A DNA stretch of 64,000 nt from Bog-532 sp963830385 (lineage in GTDB: Bacteria; Actinomycetota; Actinomycetes; Streptosporangiales; Streptosporangiaceae), in NCBI GenBank assembly GCA_963830385.1, contig CAWHMD010000014.1:124001-188000 (forward strand). Reading direction: 5' to 3'. Below the pieces are notes generated by a model, which had not been told where the DNA came from, ran no database searches, and saw only the letters and a list, made by a program, of their open reading frames with translations. Shown one piece after another: positions 1-8,141 of the stretch (positions are counted from its first letter, which is position 1; each line of letters starts with the position of its first letter). Position numbers and translations under genes: made by a program.

Positions 1-2
1 CC

Positions 3-398
3 GCCGGCCGGGCGGCCGCCCTAAGCTTCACCGGCGCCTCCACCGGGAACGCCCAGGGCAGCCGCCCCGCCCAGGTCAGCTGCCCGGACACCGACGGCCC
101 GGCCAGCTGCACGCTCAGCCCGGCCCCGCCGCGCGGGAAGTCGCGGTTCATGACCGCCCAGGTGCAGCTGGTCGACCAGTTCCAGAACGTGGTCACCAAC
201 ACGACCGGGTCGGCCATCGACGTCGCGCTGACCCAGCGCGGCGGCTCGTCGCTCAGCACCAGCTCGGTGCCGATCCCGGCCGGGGCGTCCTCGTCGGCCT
301 CGTTCACCGAACAGCTGGCCGACGGCAGCCACCAGGGCACGGTCTCGGCCGCCGCCACGGTGGGATCGGCCTCGGTGTCGGCCAGCCTCACGTCCTGA
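3..398 (+). CDS. C-terminal part of a secreted/surface repeat protein (5' end outside window)
   Basis: The frame is open from the first bases of the window to the stop at 396-398, so this is the 3' end of a longer gene. The 131 visible residues are rich in Ala, Ser, Thr and Gly. They include two Cys (near residues 33 and 42) and a stretch 'AQVQLVDQFQNVVTN' followed by 'GTVSAAATVGSASVSA', which resembles the end of a bacterial Ig-like/invasin-type beta domain ('...D.F.N.V' filament motif). I infer an extracellular or cell-wall protein made of repeated Ig-like modules. No catalytic motif and no sorting signal is visible at the C-terminus. An internal ATG at 150 is unlikely to be the true start. 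Confidence 0.6.
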   Translation, partial: AGRAAALSFTGASTGNAQGSRPAQVSCPDTDGPASCTLSPAPPRGKSRFMTAQVQLVDQFQNVVTNTTGSAIDVALTQRGGSSLSTSSVPIPAGASSSASFTEQLADGSHQGTVSAAATVGSASVSASLTS

Positions 399-439
399 CT
401 GTCCGGCGACGTCGGGTGTTGGGGGGTTAGACTCGCGCC

Positions 440-1669
440 GTGTTCAACGCGGTAGTGGAGCGTTTCCGCGTTCCGCTCCGCTGGTGGCGGACTCGCGGAG
501 TACTGGTGCGGGACGCGGTGGTCGCGACCGCCTTCACTGTGCTCGGGTTCGCGCCTGCGCTGGCGGCCCAGGGCGTGTTGCTGGGTCAGCTGCCGGCGCA
601 CCGGGCCGGCCCGGTCACCTTCCTGCTGAACCTGGCGCAGTGCCTGCCGCTGGCCCTCCGGCGGCGCTCCCCGGCCCTGGCCCTGGCCGTCGTGGCCTGC
701 GCGTTCGCCGCCTACCAGCTGCTCGGCTACCCGTCGTCGTTCACCAGCGTGGGCCTGTTGCTGGCGCTGTATTCGGCCGGAGCGTACGAGGCCACCTTCC
801 GGCGTGAGCTGATCGTCGGGGCCACCGCCTCCTACGTGGTGCTGGCGGTGGCCCTGGACGGCCTCGGCTCGCGGCAGCAGCCCGTCGGCTACTTTGTCTT
901 CTACCTCGGCCTGGCCGCCTGCTGGGGGGCCGGGTCGCTGATCCGGACCCGGCGGCTCCGGGCCGGCGAGCGGGATCGGCAGGGGGCCGCCGAAGCGGCC
1001 CGCCAGGCCCTCGAGGAGGAGCGGGCGCACATCGTCCGCGAGCTCCGCGACGTGGTGGCGCACCAGGTCAGCGGCATCGTGGTGCAGGCCGACGCAACCC
1101 AGTACCTGCTGCCGGGCCAGCCCGGCCTGGCCGCGTCCGGGCTGACCGAGATCAGCGCGGCCGGGCGCCGGGCCCTGACCGAGCTGCGGTACCTGCTCGG
1201 CGTGCTGGGCCTCCCGGCCGGCGGTGAGGGCGACGGCGAGCCCGGTCTGCCGCCGGCCGCCGGGCTGCGTGACCTGGTGGACCAGACCCGGCTGGCCGGG
1301 CAGCCGGCCGACCTGATCGAGAAGGGCGAGCCCGAGCCGATGAGCGCGAGCGCCGCGCTGGCCGCCTACCGGGTGGTCCAGGAGGCGCTGGCCAACGCCG
1401 TCACGCACGCGCCCGGCCAGGTGACCCTGGTCGACGTCCGGTACGGCGACGGGGTCAGCATCGAGGTGACGACCGACGGCCCGGCGGTGGGGCTGGGCTC
1501 GTTCGTCCCCGGCCGAGGCCTGACCGGACTCCGCGACCGGGTCCGGGGCTGCGGCGGCCGCCTGGAGGCCGGCCGGCGACCCGGTGGCGGTTTCCGGGTC
1601 CAGGCCCGGATCCCGGCTGGGACCCCGGCTGGGGGCAGGCCGTCGTGCTCGCCTACCGCACCGGGCTGA
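440..1669 (+). CDS. NarL-type sensor histidine kinase with the phospho-acceptor His replaced by Arg
   Basis: The GTG start at 440 gives 409 residues. Residues about 25-170 hold several hydrophobic segments (a membrane sensor), then a HisKA_3-type dimerisation helix and a C-terminal HATPase domain. The ATPase has an N-box ('VVQEALANAVTHAPG') and glycine-rich boxes ('GRGLTGLRDRVRGCGG', then a 'GGGFRVQA' end). The family H-box normally reads E-L-H-D-V-V-A-H; here it reads E-L-R-D-V-V-A-H, with R203 encoded by CGC at 1046-1048. The usual phosphorylated His is therefore missing. No response regulator gene lies beside it. The protein may be a catalytically dead partner, an ATP-binding regulator or a decaying gene. 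The gene converges on korB, 3 bp away. Confidence 0.85.
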   Translation: MFNAVVERFRVPLRWWRTRGVLVRDAVVATAFTVLGFAPALAAQGVLLGQLPAHRAGPVTFLLNLAQCLPLALRRRSPALALAVVACAFAAYQLLGYPSSFTSVGLLLALYSAGAYEATFRRELIVGATASYVVLAVALDGLGSRQQPVGYFVFYLGLAACWGAGSLIRTRRLRAGERDRQGAAEAARQALEEERAHIVRELRDVVAHQVSGIVVQADATQYLLPGQPGLAASGLTEISAAGRRALTELRYLLGVLGLPAGGEGDGEPGLPPAAGLRDLVDQTRLAGQPADLIEKGEPEPMSASAALAAYRVVQEALANAVTHAPGQVTLVDVRYGDGVSIEVTTDGPAVGLGSFVPGRGLTGLRDRVRGCGGRLEAGRRPGGGFRVQARIPAGTPAGGRPSCSPTAPG

Positions 1670-1672
1670 TGG

Positions 1673-2758
1673 CTACTTGATCGTCCAGGTGCTGCCGCCC
1701 GACAGCAGGGCCGCCAGGTCGCCTTCACCCTGCTTGTTGCGGGCCTCGGTCAGCTGGCCGGCCATGAGCTCGTCGTAGCTGGGCCGCTCGGCCTTGCGGA
1801 ACACGCCGATCGGGGTGGCGGGGACCTCGCCGCTGTCCAGCCGGGACAGGGCGAACGCATACGACGGGTCCGGCTGGCTGGCGTTGTGGGTGAGCAGCGC
1901 GGCCGGGTCGGCCCCGTCGGCATCCACAGCTTCGAGCGATCCGTAGCGGCCCACCCGCAGGCCGCGCTGGCCGCCCGCGCCGAACCGGATCGGCTCGCCG
2001 TCCTGCAGCCTGATCAGCTGGTCGTCCCGCGACGAGGCGTCCTTGAGCGGCGCGAAGGCGTCGTCATTGAAGATCGGGCAGTTCTGGTAGATCTCGATGA
2101 ACGCCGCCCCGCGATGGTCGGCGGCCGCGCGGAGCACGCTGGTCAGGTGCTGGCGGTCCGAGTCGATGCTGCGGGCCACGAAGCTGGCCTCGGCTCCCAG
2201 GGCGAGCGACACCGGGTTGAACGGGGTGTCCAGCGACCCGAACGGCGTCGACTTGGTTACCTTGCCCTGCTCGGAGGTGGGCGAGTACTGGCCCTTGGTG
2301 AGGCCGTAGATCCGGTTGTTGAACAGCAGGATCTTGATGTTGACGTTGCGGCGCAGCGCGTGGATCAGGTGGTTGCCGCCGATCGACAGCGAGTCGCCGT
2401 CGCCGGTGATCACCCAGACCGACAGGTCCGGACGGGAGGAGGCCAGCCCGGTGGCGATGGCGGGGGCCCGGCCGTGGATGGAGTGCATCCCGTAGGTGTC
2501 CATGTAATACGGCAGCCGGGACGAGCACCCGATCCCCGAGACCACCACCACGTTCTCCCGCGGCACCTGCAACTCGGGCAGGAACGCCTGGAAGGCGGCC
2601 AGGATGGCGTAATCACCGCAGCCCGGGCACCAGCGCACCTCCTGGTCGGACTTGAAGTCCTTGGTGACCTGCTTGCCGGTCGCCGTGGGCACCAGGGTCA
2701 GCGAGGCTGGCCGGTGCCCGTTGCCGTTGCCGTTGCCGTTGATGGCGGCCTCAGGCAT
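1673..2758 (-). CDS. korB: 2-oxoacid:ferredoxin oxidoreductase beta subunit (TPP-binding)
   Basis: This 361-residue protein forms the TPP-binding half of a CoA-dependent 2-oxoacid (probably 2-oxoglutarate) oxidoreductase that passes electrons to ferredoxin. The N-terminal half shows W-C-P-G-C-G-D-Y, typical of KorB. The TPP/Mg motif starts at 'GDGDSLSIGGNHLIHALRRN', and 'NNRIYGLTKGQYSPTS' follows. Residues 7-14 are a run of Asn-Gly repeats from a (ccgttg)n tract near 2716-2740, part of a low-complexity N-terminal extension. The ATG lies inside the end of korA (8 bp overlap), so translation is probably coupled. Family assignment is firm; the 2-oxoglutarate preference is inferred from actinobacterial KorAB. 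Confidence 0.93.
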   Translation of the reverse strand: MPEAAINGNGNGNGHRPASLTLVPTATGKQVTKDFKSDQEVRWCPGCGDYAILAAFQAFLPELQVPRENVVVVSGIGCSSRLPYYMDTYGMHSIHGRAPAIATGLASSRPDLSVWVITGDGDSLSIGGNHLIHALRRNVNIKILLFNNRIYGLTKGQYSPTSEQGKVTKSTPFGSLDTPFNPVSLALGAEASFVARSIDSDRQHLTSVLRAAADHRGAAFIEIYQNCPIFNDDAFAPLKDASSRDDQLIRLQDGEPIRFGAGGQRGLRVGRYGSLEAVDADGADPAALLTHNASQPDPSYAFALSRLDSGEVPATPIGVFRKAERPSYDELMAGQLTEARNKQGEGDLAALLSGGSTWTIK

Positions 2759-4619
2759 TGTCGATCACATCCTTGATCACACCGGCCAGCTCGGCCGCGC
2801 CGAACGGCAGGCCGCGCACCCGGTTGTAAGAAATCACGTCCACCAGGAACCGGCCGCGCAGCAGCAGGGCCAGCTGCCCGAGGTTGATCTCGGGGACCAG
2901 CACCTTCTCGTACCGGTTCAGCACCTCGCCCAGGTTGGCCGGGAACGGGCTCAGGTGCCGCAGGTGGGCCTGGGCGATCGGGCGGCCGGCCCGGCGCACC
3001 CGGCGGACCCCGGCGCCGATCGCGCCGTAGGTCGAACCCCAGCCGAGCACCAGCACCCTTGCGTCGCCGTCGGGGTCATCGACCTCGAGGGCCGGGATGT
3101 CACCGGCGATCCCGTCGATCTTGGCCTGACGGAGCCGGACCATCTTGTCGTGGTTGTCCGGGTCGTAGGAGATCTCGCCGGTCAGGTCGGCCTTCTCGAT
3201 GCCGCCGATCCGGTGCTCCAGACCCGGCGTGCCGGGCACCGCCCAGGGGCGGGCCATGGTGGCCGGATCCCGCTGGTAGGGCCGGAAGTCGATGGTCCCG
3301 TCGTCTCCCTGCCAGTCTTTGGCGGAGGCGAACTTCACGTCGGCGGTCAGGTCCGGCAGCGTGGTCACGTCCGGGATCCGCCACGGCTCGGACCCGTTGG
3401 CCAGGTACCCGTCGGACAGCACGATGACCGGGGTGCGGTACTTGACCGCCAGCCGGGTGGCCTCGATCGCGGTGTTGAAGCAGTCGGCCGGGCTGGCCGG
3501 GGCGACCACCGGCAGCGGCGACTCGCCGTTGCGGCCGAACAGCGCCTGCAGCAGGTCGGCCTGCTCGGTCTTGGTCGGCATGCCCGTGGACGGCCCCGCC
3601 CGCTGGATGTCGCAGACGATCAGCGGCAGCTCGAGGGAGACGCCCAGGCCGATCGTCTCTTCCTTGAGCAGCATCCCCGGCCCCGAGGTCGTGGTGACCC
3701 CCAGGGAGCCGCCGAACGCCGCCCCGAGGGCGGCGCCGACCCCGGCGATCTCGTCCTCGGCCTGGAACGTGCGCACCCCGAACCGCTTCTGGCGGGCCAG
3801 CTCGTGCAGGATGTCGCTGGCCGGCGTGATCGGGTACGAGCCGAGGAACAGCGGCAGCCCGGACAGCTCGGAGCCGGCGATCAGCCCGTAGGCGAGGGCC
3901 GTGTTACCGGTGATGTTCCGGTAGGTGCCGGGGGCGAGGGTCGCGGGCTTGACCTCGTAGCGGACGGAGAACGCCTCGGTCGTCTCGCCGAAGTTCCAGC
4001 CGGCGTGGAAGGCCGCGATGTTGGCCTTCATGATCTCCGGCTTGGTCGCGAACTTGCTCCGCAGGTAGTCGAGCGTGCCCTCCTGCGGCCGGTCGTACAG
4101 CCAGGACAGCAGGCCGAGCGCGAACATGTTCTTGGCCCGCTCGGCGTCCTTGCGGGTGACGTCGAATTCCTCCAGCGCCTTGACCGTCATCGACGTGATC
4201 GGCATCGCGTGCAGGTTGTAATCCGACAGCGTTCCGTCGTCGATCGGGCTGGCCGCGTACCCGACCTTGGCCAGGTTGCGCTTGGTGAACTCGTCGGTGT
4301 TCACGATCAGGTCGGCGCCGCGGGGCAGGTCGCGGAGGTTGGCCTTGAGCGCGGCCGGGTTCATCGCCACCAGCACGTTGGGGGCGTCCCCGGGCGTGAG
4401 GATGTCGTGGTCGGCGAAGTGGACCTGGAAGCTCGAGACGCCCGGCAGCGTGCCGGCCGGCGCGCGGATCTCGGCCGGGAAGTTCGGCAGCGTGGAAAGG
4501 TCGTTGCCGAACACGGCCGTTTCCTGGGTGAACCGGTCACCCGCAAGCTGCATGCCGTCGCCGGAGTCCCCCGCGAACCGGATGATGACACGATCGAGCT
4601 GCTGGACCTGTTTGGTCAC
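2751..4619 (-). CDS. korA: 2-oxoacid:ferredoxin oxidoreductase alpha subunit with fused gamma domain
   Basis: I chose the GTG at 4619, which encodes 'VTKQVQQLDRVIIRF' and has GGAGGAGGT about 12 nt upstream. A longer frame to 4676 lacks such a site. The result is about 622 residues. Residues about 10-190 form the gamma (CoA-proximal) domain beginning 'RFAGDSGDGMQLAGDRFTQ'. Residues about 215 onward form the pyrimidine-binding PFOR domain ('GSYPITPASDILHELA', 'EDEIAGVGAALGAAFGG', 'TTSGPGM'), and a C-terminal transketolase-like domain follows. The gene is first in the korA-korB operon. In Mycobacterium the pair serves as an alternative to 2-oxoglutarate dehydrogenase in the TCA cycle. Confidence 0.92.
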   Translation of the reverse strand: MTKQVQQLDRVIIRFAGDSGDGMQLAGDRFTQETAVFGNDLSTLPNFPAEIRAPAGTLPGVSSFQVHFADHDILTPGDAPNVLVAMNPAALKANLRDLPRGADLIVNTDEFTKRNLAKVGYAASPIDDGTLSDYNLHAMPITSMTVKALEEFDVTRKDAERAKNMFALGLLSWLYDRPQEGTLDYLRSKFATKPEIMKANIAAFHAGWNFGETTEAFSVRYEVKPATLAPGTYRNITGNTALAYGLIAGSELSGLPLFLGSYPITPASDILHELARQKRFGVRTFQAEDEIAGVGAALGAAFGGSLGVTTTSGPGMLLKEETIGLGVSLELPLIVCDIQRAGPSTGMPTKTEQADLLQALFGRNGESPLPVVAPASPADCFNTAIEATRLAVKYRTPVIVLSDGYLANGSEPWRIPDVTTLPDLTADVKFASAKDWQGDDGTIDFRPYQRDPATMARPWAVPGTPGLEHRIGGIEKADLTGEISYDPDNHDKMVRLRQAKIDGIAGDIPALEVDDPDGDARVLVLGWGSTYGAIGAGVRRVRRAGRPIAQAHLRHLSPFPANLGEVLNRYEKVLVPEINLGQLALLLRGRFLVDVISYNRVRGLPFGAAELAGVIKDVIDNA

Positions 4620-5026
4620 AGTGAGAGGACCTCCTCCGCACGCCGCGGCCGGGCGCTCTGCGAGGCGCCACCCCACAGCCGGGGGCGTGAGTACGGACGG
4701 GATATAAGTTTACGCTGCAAATAGACCATCGCGTCTGGTTCTGTCGTCGCGCGTGGCGGCGGCAGCAGGCAGCGCCCCGGTCCGGCTGGCGGCTTAGAGC
4801 ATACGCGCCCCATCCGGCCTGCGGTTATTCCGGTGTGACACCGGCGTCATCGTGTCGTCCACATGGTGGACACTGTCGTCTTACGGTCTTGTGTCGCCGT
4901 CCTTTGCTGTCTTTCGCCGTCTTTTCGGGCGGGAGTTGCGGCTCCCGTTGTGCTGGATTTTGCGGCTGATGCCGGCATTTGGGCCGGCCCGGGAACGCAC
5001 ACGGCGAACCGGGTCGTTGACCGGGT
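4620..5026. promoter_or_regulatory. Divergent intergenic region (korA / M48 protease) with two short palindromes
   Basis: This 400-bp gap lies between divergent genes, so it should hold both promoters. Two perfect palindromes stand out. One is CCGGTGT-G-ACACCGG at 4830-4844. The other is GTCCAC-ATG-GTGGAC at 4857-4871, only 12 bp away. Both are the size of dimeric repressor or activator sites. I see no convincing gene here. The regulator is unknown. Confidence 0.4.
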
Positions 5027-6112
5027 GTGAACCGGAACTGGCTGCGCGCGCTGGCCGTCACCGCGGTCCTGGCCGCGGCCGCGGTGTCGGCGGGAGCGTG
5101 GCTGGGTGGCCCGCGCGGCGCGGCCGTGGCCGCCGCCGTGGTGGTCGTCGCGGTGGCGCTGGCGCTCGTCCTGGCCGACCGCGTCGCGCTGGCGGCGATG
5201 CGGGCCCGCCCGGTCGGCGAGATCGAGTACCCGCGGCTCTTCCGGGAGGTCCGAGAGCTCAGCAAGGCCGCCCGGCTGCCGGTGCCCCGGGTCTACGTCT
5301 CCCCGGCCCTGGCGCCCAACTCGTTCGCGGTCGGCCATAGCCGCCGGGCCGCCAAGGTGTGCTGCACCGAAGGCCTGCTCCGGCTGCTCACGGTGGACGA
5401 GCTGCGGGCCGTCCTGGCCCACGAGCTGGCCCACATCCGCGCGCGCGACACCGTGGCCACATCGTTCTGCGCCGGCCTGACCGCGGTGATCACGTCGCTG
5501 GCCAGCCCGGCCTGGCTGCGGCCGGCCTGGCTGCGGCCGGGCGAGCCGGCGCTGGGGACGGCCCGGCTGGGGTTCCTCGGGCATCCGGGCCGCCCGGCGG
5601 GGGTCGGGTGGCCGGTGACGGCCGAGGGTCCCCGGGCGGCGGGGGGTCCCAGGGTGGCCGGGGCGGCCGAGTCTGCGGGCGGGGTGGCGGTGGCCGTGAG
5701 GTCCGGGCCGCCCGTCTCCGGGCCGCCCGCCTCTGGGCCGGCTGCCCCCGGGCCGACGGGCGAAGCGGAGCCCGAGACCGCCGGGGTGATGGCGACCCTG
5801 GTCATGCTGGTGATGGGCCCGCTCGCCGCGCTGGTGCTGCAGCTGTCGCTCAGCCGCCGCCGCGAGTACCGGGCCGACGCCCTGGGCGTGACCCTGGCCG
5901 GCGACCCGCTGGCGCTGGCCCAGGCGCTGCGCAAGATCGAGGCCCAGACGGTGGAGCTGCCGCTCTCGCTGACCGGCCCGCTGGCCTCGGCCAGCCCGCT
6001 GATGTTCGTGAACCCGTTCAGCTGCGAGGGCCTCACCCGGCTGTTCTCGACCCACCCGCCGACCCGCGAACGGGTGTTCCGCCTGGAGGGCCTGGCCGGC
6101 TACCCGCGCTGA
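5027..6112 (+). CDS. M48-family (HtpX-like) membrane zinc metalloprotease
   Basis: The GTG start gives 361 residues. Two hydrophobic segments lie at about 7-25 and 29-48. The catalytic zinc site is H-E-L-A-H at about residue 129 ('AVLAHELAHIRARD'). The third ligand region is 'RREYRADALG' at about 280, after another membrane segment ('VMATLVMLVMGPLAALVLQL'). The end, 'STHPPTRERVFRL', is typical of HtpX/M48 proteins. Between the zinc helix and the third ligand lies an unusual insertion of about 75 residues rich in Pro, Gly and Ala, with repeats such as 'AWLRPAWLRPG' (a perfect 15-bp tandem repeat at 5511-5540) and 'SGPPASGP'. M48 proteins commonly degrade misfolded membrane proteins; the substrate here is unknown. 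Confidence 0.85.
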   Translation: MNRNWLRALAVTAVLAAAAVSAGAWLGGPRGAAVAAAVVVVAVALALVLADRVALAAMRARPVGEIEYPRLFREVRELSKAARLPVPRVYVSPALAPNSFAVGHSRRAAKVCCTEGLLRLLTVDELRAVLAHELAHIRARDTVATSFCAGLTAVITSLASPAWLRPAWLRPGEPALGTARLGFLGHPGRPAGVGWPVTAEGPRAAGGPRVAGAAESAGGVAVAVRSGPPVSGPPASGPAAPGPTGEAEPETAGVMATLVMLVMGPLAALVLQLSLSRRREYRADALGVTLAGDPLALAQALRKIEAQTVELPLSLTGPLASASPLMFVNPFSCEGLTRLFSTHPPTRERVFRLEGLAGYPR

Positions 6113-6121
6113 ACCCGGCAT

Positions 6122-6445
6122 TTGACCGGTACGTATTTCAAAATCCATAAGGAAATGGCCGAATTCGACCGCCGCCGGGCCGTGCCGGTGGCGGGCCCGA
6201 TGCTGATTCTGCTGTTCCTGTCCTGGACCGTCATCGCCCCCCTGATTTCCTACTACAACTGTGGTAACCGCATCGCCAACACGCAGCGCTCGGCGGGCCT
6301 CCAGCCCACTTGCTCGCCGGTGGTCGGCCTGCTGCTGATGCTGTTCGCCTTCGGGTCGGGCACGGTCTACTACCAGTACGAGCTCAACCGCGTGGTCGAG
6401 GTCTACCAGGCGGAGCCCGGTACCCAGGTGCCGCTGTACGCCTGA
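6122..6445 (+). CDS. Small membrane protein, function unknown
   Basis: The open frame gives 107 residues from a TTG at 6122; an ATG at 6155 ('MAEFDRRR') is the alternative. Neither start has a well-spaced ribosome site. There are two hydrophobic segments: 'VAGPMLILLFLSWTVIAPLI' and 'VVGLLLMLFAFGSGTVYYQY'. The second, followed by a Tyr/Asn-rich stretch, has a DUF4234-like flavour, but I cannot assign it. The gene follows the protease by 9 bp and could be cotranscribed with it. A strong hairpin follows the stop. Confidence 0.6.
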   Translation: MTGTYFKIHKEMAEFDRRRAVPVAGPMLILLFLSWTVIAPLISYYNCGNRIANTQRSAGLQPTCSPVVGLLLMLFAFGSGTVYYQYELNRVVEVYQAEPGTQVPLYA

Positions 6446-6453
6446 CCCGGGTC

Positions 6454-6491
6454 GCCGTGCCGCCCTGGCCGCGACAGCCGGGCGGCACGGC
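6454..6491 (+). terminator. Hairpin terminator
   Basis: A perfect 12-bp inverted repeat, GCCGTGCCGCCC / GGGCGGCACGGC, with a 14-nt loop sits directly after the small membrane protein gene. No U-tract follows, as is common for actinobacterial terminators. Confidence 0.6.
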
Positions 6492-6505
6492 GGGAGAATC
6501 AACCT

Positions 6506-7189
6506 ATGAGTGATGCTGACGCCCGTTTTTACTTTGATCCGGTGTGCCCGTTCGCGTGGATGACCAGCAAGTGGGTGCGGATCGTCCAGGAGCAGCGCGG
6601 TTATACGGTCGACTGGCGCTTCATCTCGCTGCGCATGGTCAACGCCGAGGTGGACTACGAGACCGGCTTCCCGGCCGGCTACGTGGCGGGCCACACCGCC
6701 GGGCTGCGGCTGCTGAGGGTGGCGGCGGCCGCGCGGGCCCGGTCCGGGCCCGCGGCCGTCGGGCGGTTCTACGCAGCGGCGGGCGGGCGGATCTTCGACG
6801 CGGCACCCGCGCCCGAGCACCAGGGCTCCGACGGTGGGTACCGCGGTACACGGGAGTTCGTCGAGCCGATCCTGGCCGACGCGGCCCTGCCGGCCGACCT
6901 GGCCGATGCGCTCGACGACGAGTCGCTCGACGCCCAGATCCGCCTGGAGACCGACGAGGCGCTGACCCTGACCGGCAAGGACGTCGGGACGCCGATCATC
7001 CAGTTCCGGCCGCCGGACGGGATGGCGTTCTTCGGCCCGGTGATCAGCCGCCTGCCGTCGGCCGCCGACGCGGTCCGGCTGTGGGACCACGTGGCCGGGC
7101 TGGCCGCCTTCCCGGGCTTCGCCGAGCTGAAGCGCAGCCTGCGGGAGCGGCCGCAGCTGCGCGCATTCGAGCCGGGCAGCCAGGACTAG
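6506..7189 (+). CDS. DsbA-fold oxidoreductase, resembles mycothiol-dependent nitroreductase family
   Basis: This 227-residue thioredoxin-fold protein starts with ATG at 6506. The N-terminal active-site region reads 'FDPVCPFAWMTSKWV'. It matches the family layout of F-D-P-x-C-P-W-x-W seen in Rv2466c-like enzymes, which reduce nitro compounds with mycothiol. The second Cys of a CPxC pair is replaced by Ala, so only a monothiol mechanism is possible. A cis-Pro-type region ('GKDVGTPIIQF') lies near residue 155. The substrate is unknown. The stop codon overlaps the stop of the IS481 remnant on the other strand, so an insertion ended exactly at this gene's 3' end. Confidence 0.75.
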   Translation: MSDADARFYFDPVCPFAWMTSKWVRIVQEQRGYTVDWRFISLRMVNAEVDYETGFPAGYVAGHTAGLRLLRVAAAARARSGPAAVGRFYAAAGGRIFDAAPAPEHQGSDGGYRGTREFVEPILADAALPADLADALDDESLDAQIRLETDEALTLTGKDVGTPIIQFRPPDGMAFFGPVISRLPSAADAVRLWDHVAGLAAFPGFAELKRSLRERPQLRAFEPGSQD

Positions 7190-7600
7190 GTGTACTGCCC
7201 CGTGAGGTTAGGGACGCGGCTTGATGGTGGCTGGGCGGCGAGTGCGGTGTGTCCCCGGTGATAGTTGTAGGCGGTGTAGGCCAGCCGGGAGTGGTCGCCG
7301 ATGGCGGTGTGGAGGTAGCTGTAGCCGAGCCGGGCCTGGTGGTACTGGTCGCGGCGGGCGCCGGGGGTGGCAGCCGGTTGCGTTTGCCCTGGGCGCGGCC
7401 GGCGGTGCGGTGACCGCCGCCGTCGGCGATGTTGCCCAGTTTCTTGATATCGACGTGGGCCAGTTCCCCGGCGCTGGTGCGCTCGTAGCGGCGGACCGGC
7501 TGGCCGATGGCCCGGTCCAGGTGGGCCAGGCGGGCGCATCGGTACCGGGTCAGGACCCGATGCATGGTGGAGGGGGCCAGGCCCAGCCGGACCGCGGTAG
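7186..7600 (-). pseudogene. IS481-family transposase remnant (frameshifted, internally deleted)
   Basis: Read on the minus strand, three conserved pieces occur in order. The first, in one frame from about 7600, is 'VRLGLAPSTMHRVLTRY' followed by 'ELAHVDIKKLGNIADGGGH'. The second, in another frame, is 'LGYSYLHTAIGDHSRLAYT'. It is joined directly to the third, 'YNYHRGHTALAAQPP', and the final 'VPNLTGQYT'. These are the hallmarks of IS481 transposases (rve catalytic core and C-terminus). The N-terminal HTH is missing, there is at least one frameshift, and about 100 catalytic-core residues have been deleted between 'SRLAYT' and 'YNYHR'. It cannot be active. Confidence 0.8.
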
Positions 7601-7745
7601 GTCACCAACCGCGCCAGTAGGCAGCCTCGGGAACAGGCATATCGGGTTGACCAGGGCACTCACGGGTAGCGGGCATGCCCGGCGGTCGATGGGGCTGCGT
7701 CGCGATTGAAGCGCGGGGAAAGCGCAGGAAAAGGAGAAGAGGCCG

Positions 7746-8081
7746 ATGGTTGAACTCAGGGACGAGGAAGACGGCCGCGTCGCTCTGATCATGGATAAAG
7801 AGGAACTGCCGCTGGCGCTCGAGGCGCTCATGCGAGCCGGTTACGGTCTGGAGCCACCGGCTGAAGACGGCGGAGAGTCCGAAGAAGGCGGGGAAGCCGG
7901 GCAACCGGACGATTCCGAAGCGGACGATTCCGAAGCGGAAGAGCCCGAAGCGGGAGACCCGGAAGCCGACGAAGAACCCGAGGACGCCGACGAGGAAGCG
8001 GACGAAACCGACGAAGAACCCGTCGACGAGGATGAAGAACCCGAAGCGCCCGTCCGCCGTCGGCGCAGTCGTTCGAGCTAG
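7746..8081 (+). CDS. Short protein with conserved N-terminal module and long Asp/Glu tail
   Basis: An ATG at 7746 with AAGGAG 9 nt upstream gives 111 residues. Residues 1-38 begin 'MVELRDEEDGRVALIMDKE' and share most positions with the protein encoded 61 bp downstream. Residues 39-100 are almost wholly acidic and built from imprecise repeats such as (EA)DDSEA (tandem DNA repeat near 7908-7940). The last 10 residues are basic ('VRRRRSRSS'). I do not recognise the family. The acidic tail followed by a basic end could mimic nucleic acid or bind a basic partner; that is inference. Confidence 0.7.
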   Translation: MVELRDEEDGRVALIMDKEELPLALEALMRAGYGLEPPAEDGGESEEGGEAGQPDDSEADDSEAEEPEAGDPEADEEPEDADEEADETDEEPVDEDEEPEAPVRRRRSRSS

Positions 8082-8141
8082 TGACTGGCTGAGCCGGCTC
8101 CTGAGGCGTCAGGAAATCAGAGCGAAAGGAGATGAGGATCA

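Noticed and set aside
2652..4724. 690-codon frame on the plus strand
   Set aside because: It is fully antisense to korA, which has clear family motifs and a ribosome site; the plus frame is a GC-bias shadow with Arg/Gly/Asp-rich junk.
4847..7090. 747-codon frame on the minus strand
   Set aside because: It runs antisense through the M48, small membrane protein and DsbA-fold genes and has no domain features.
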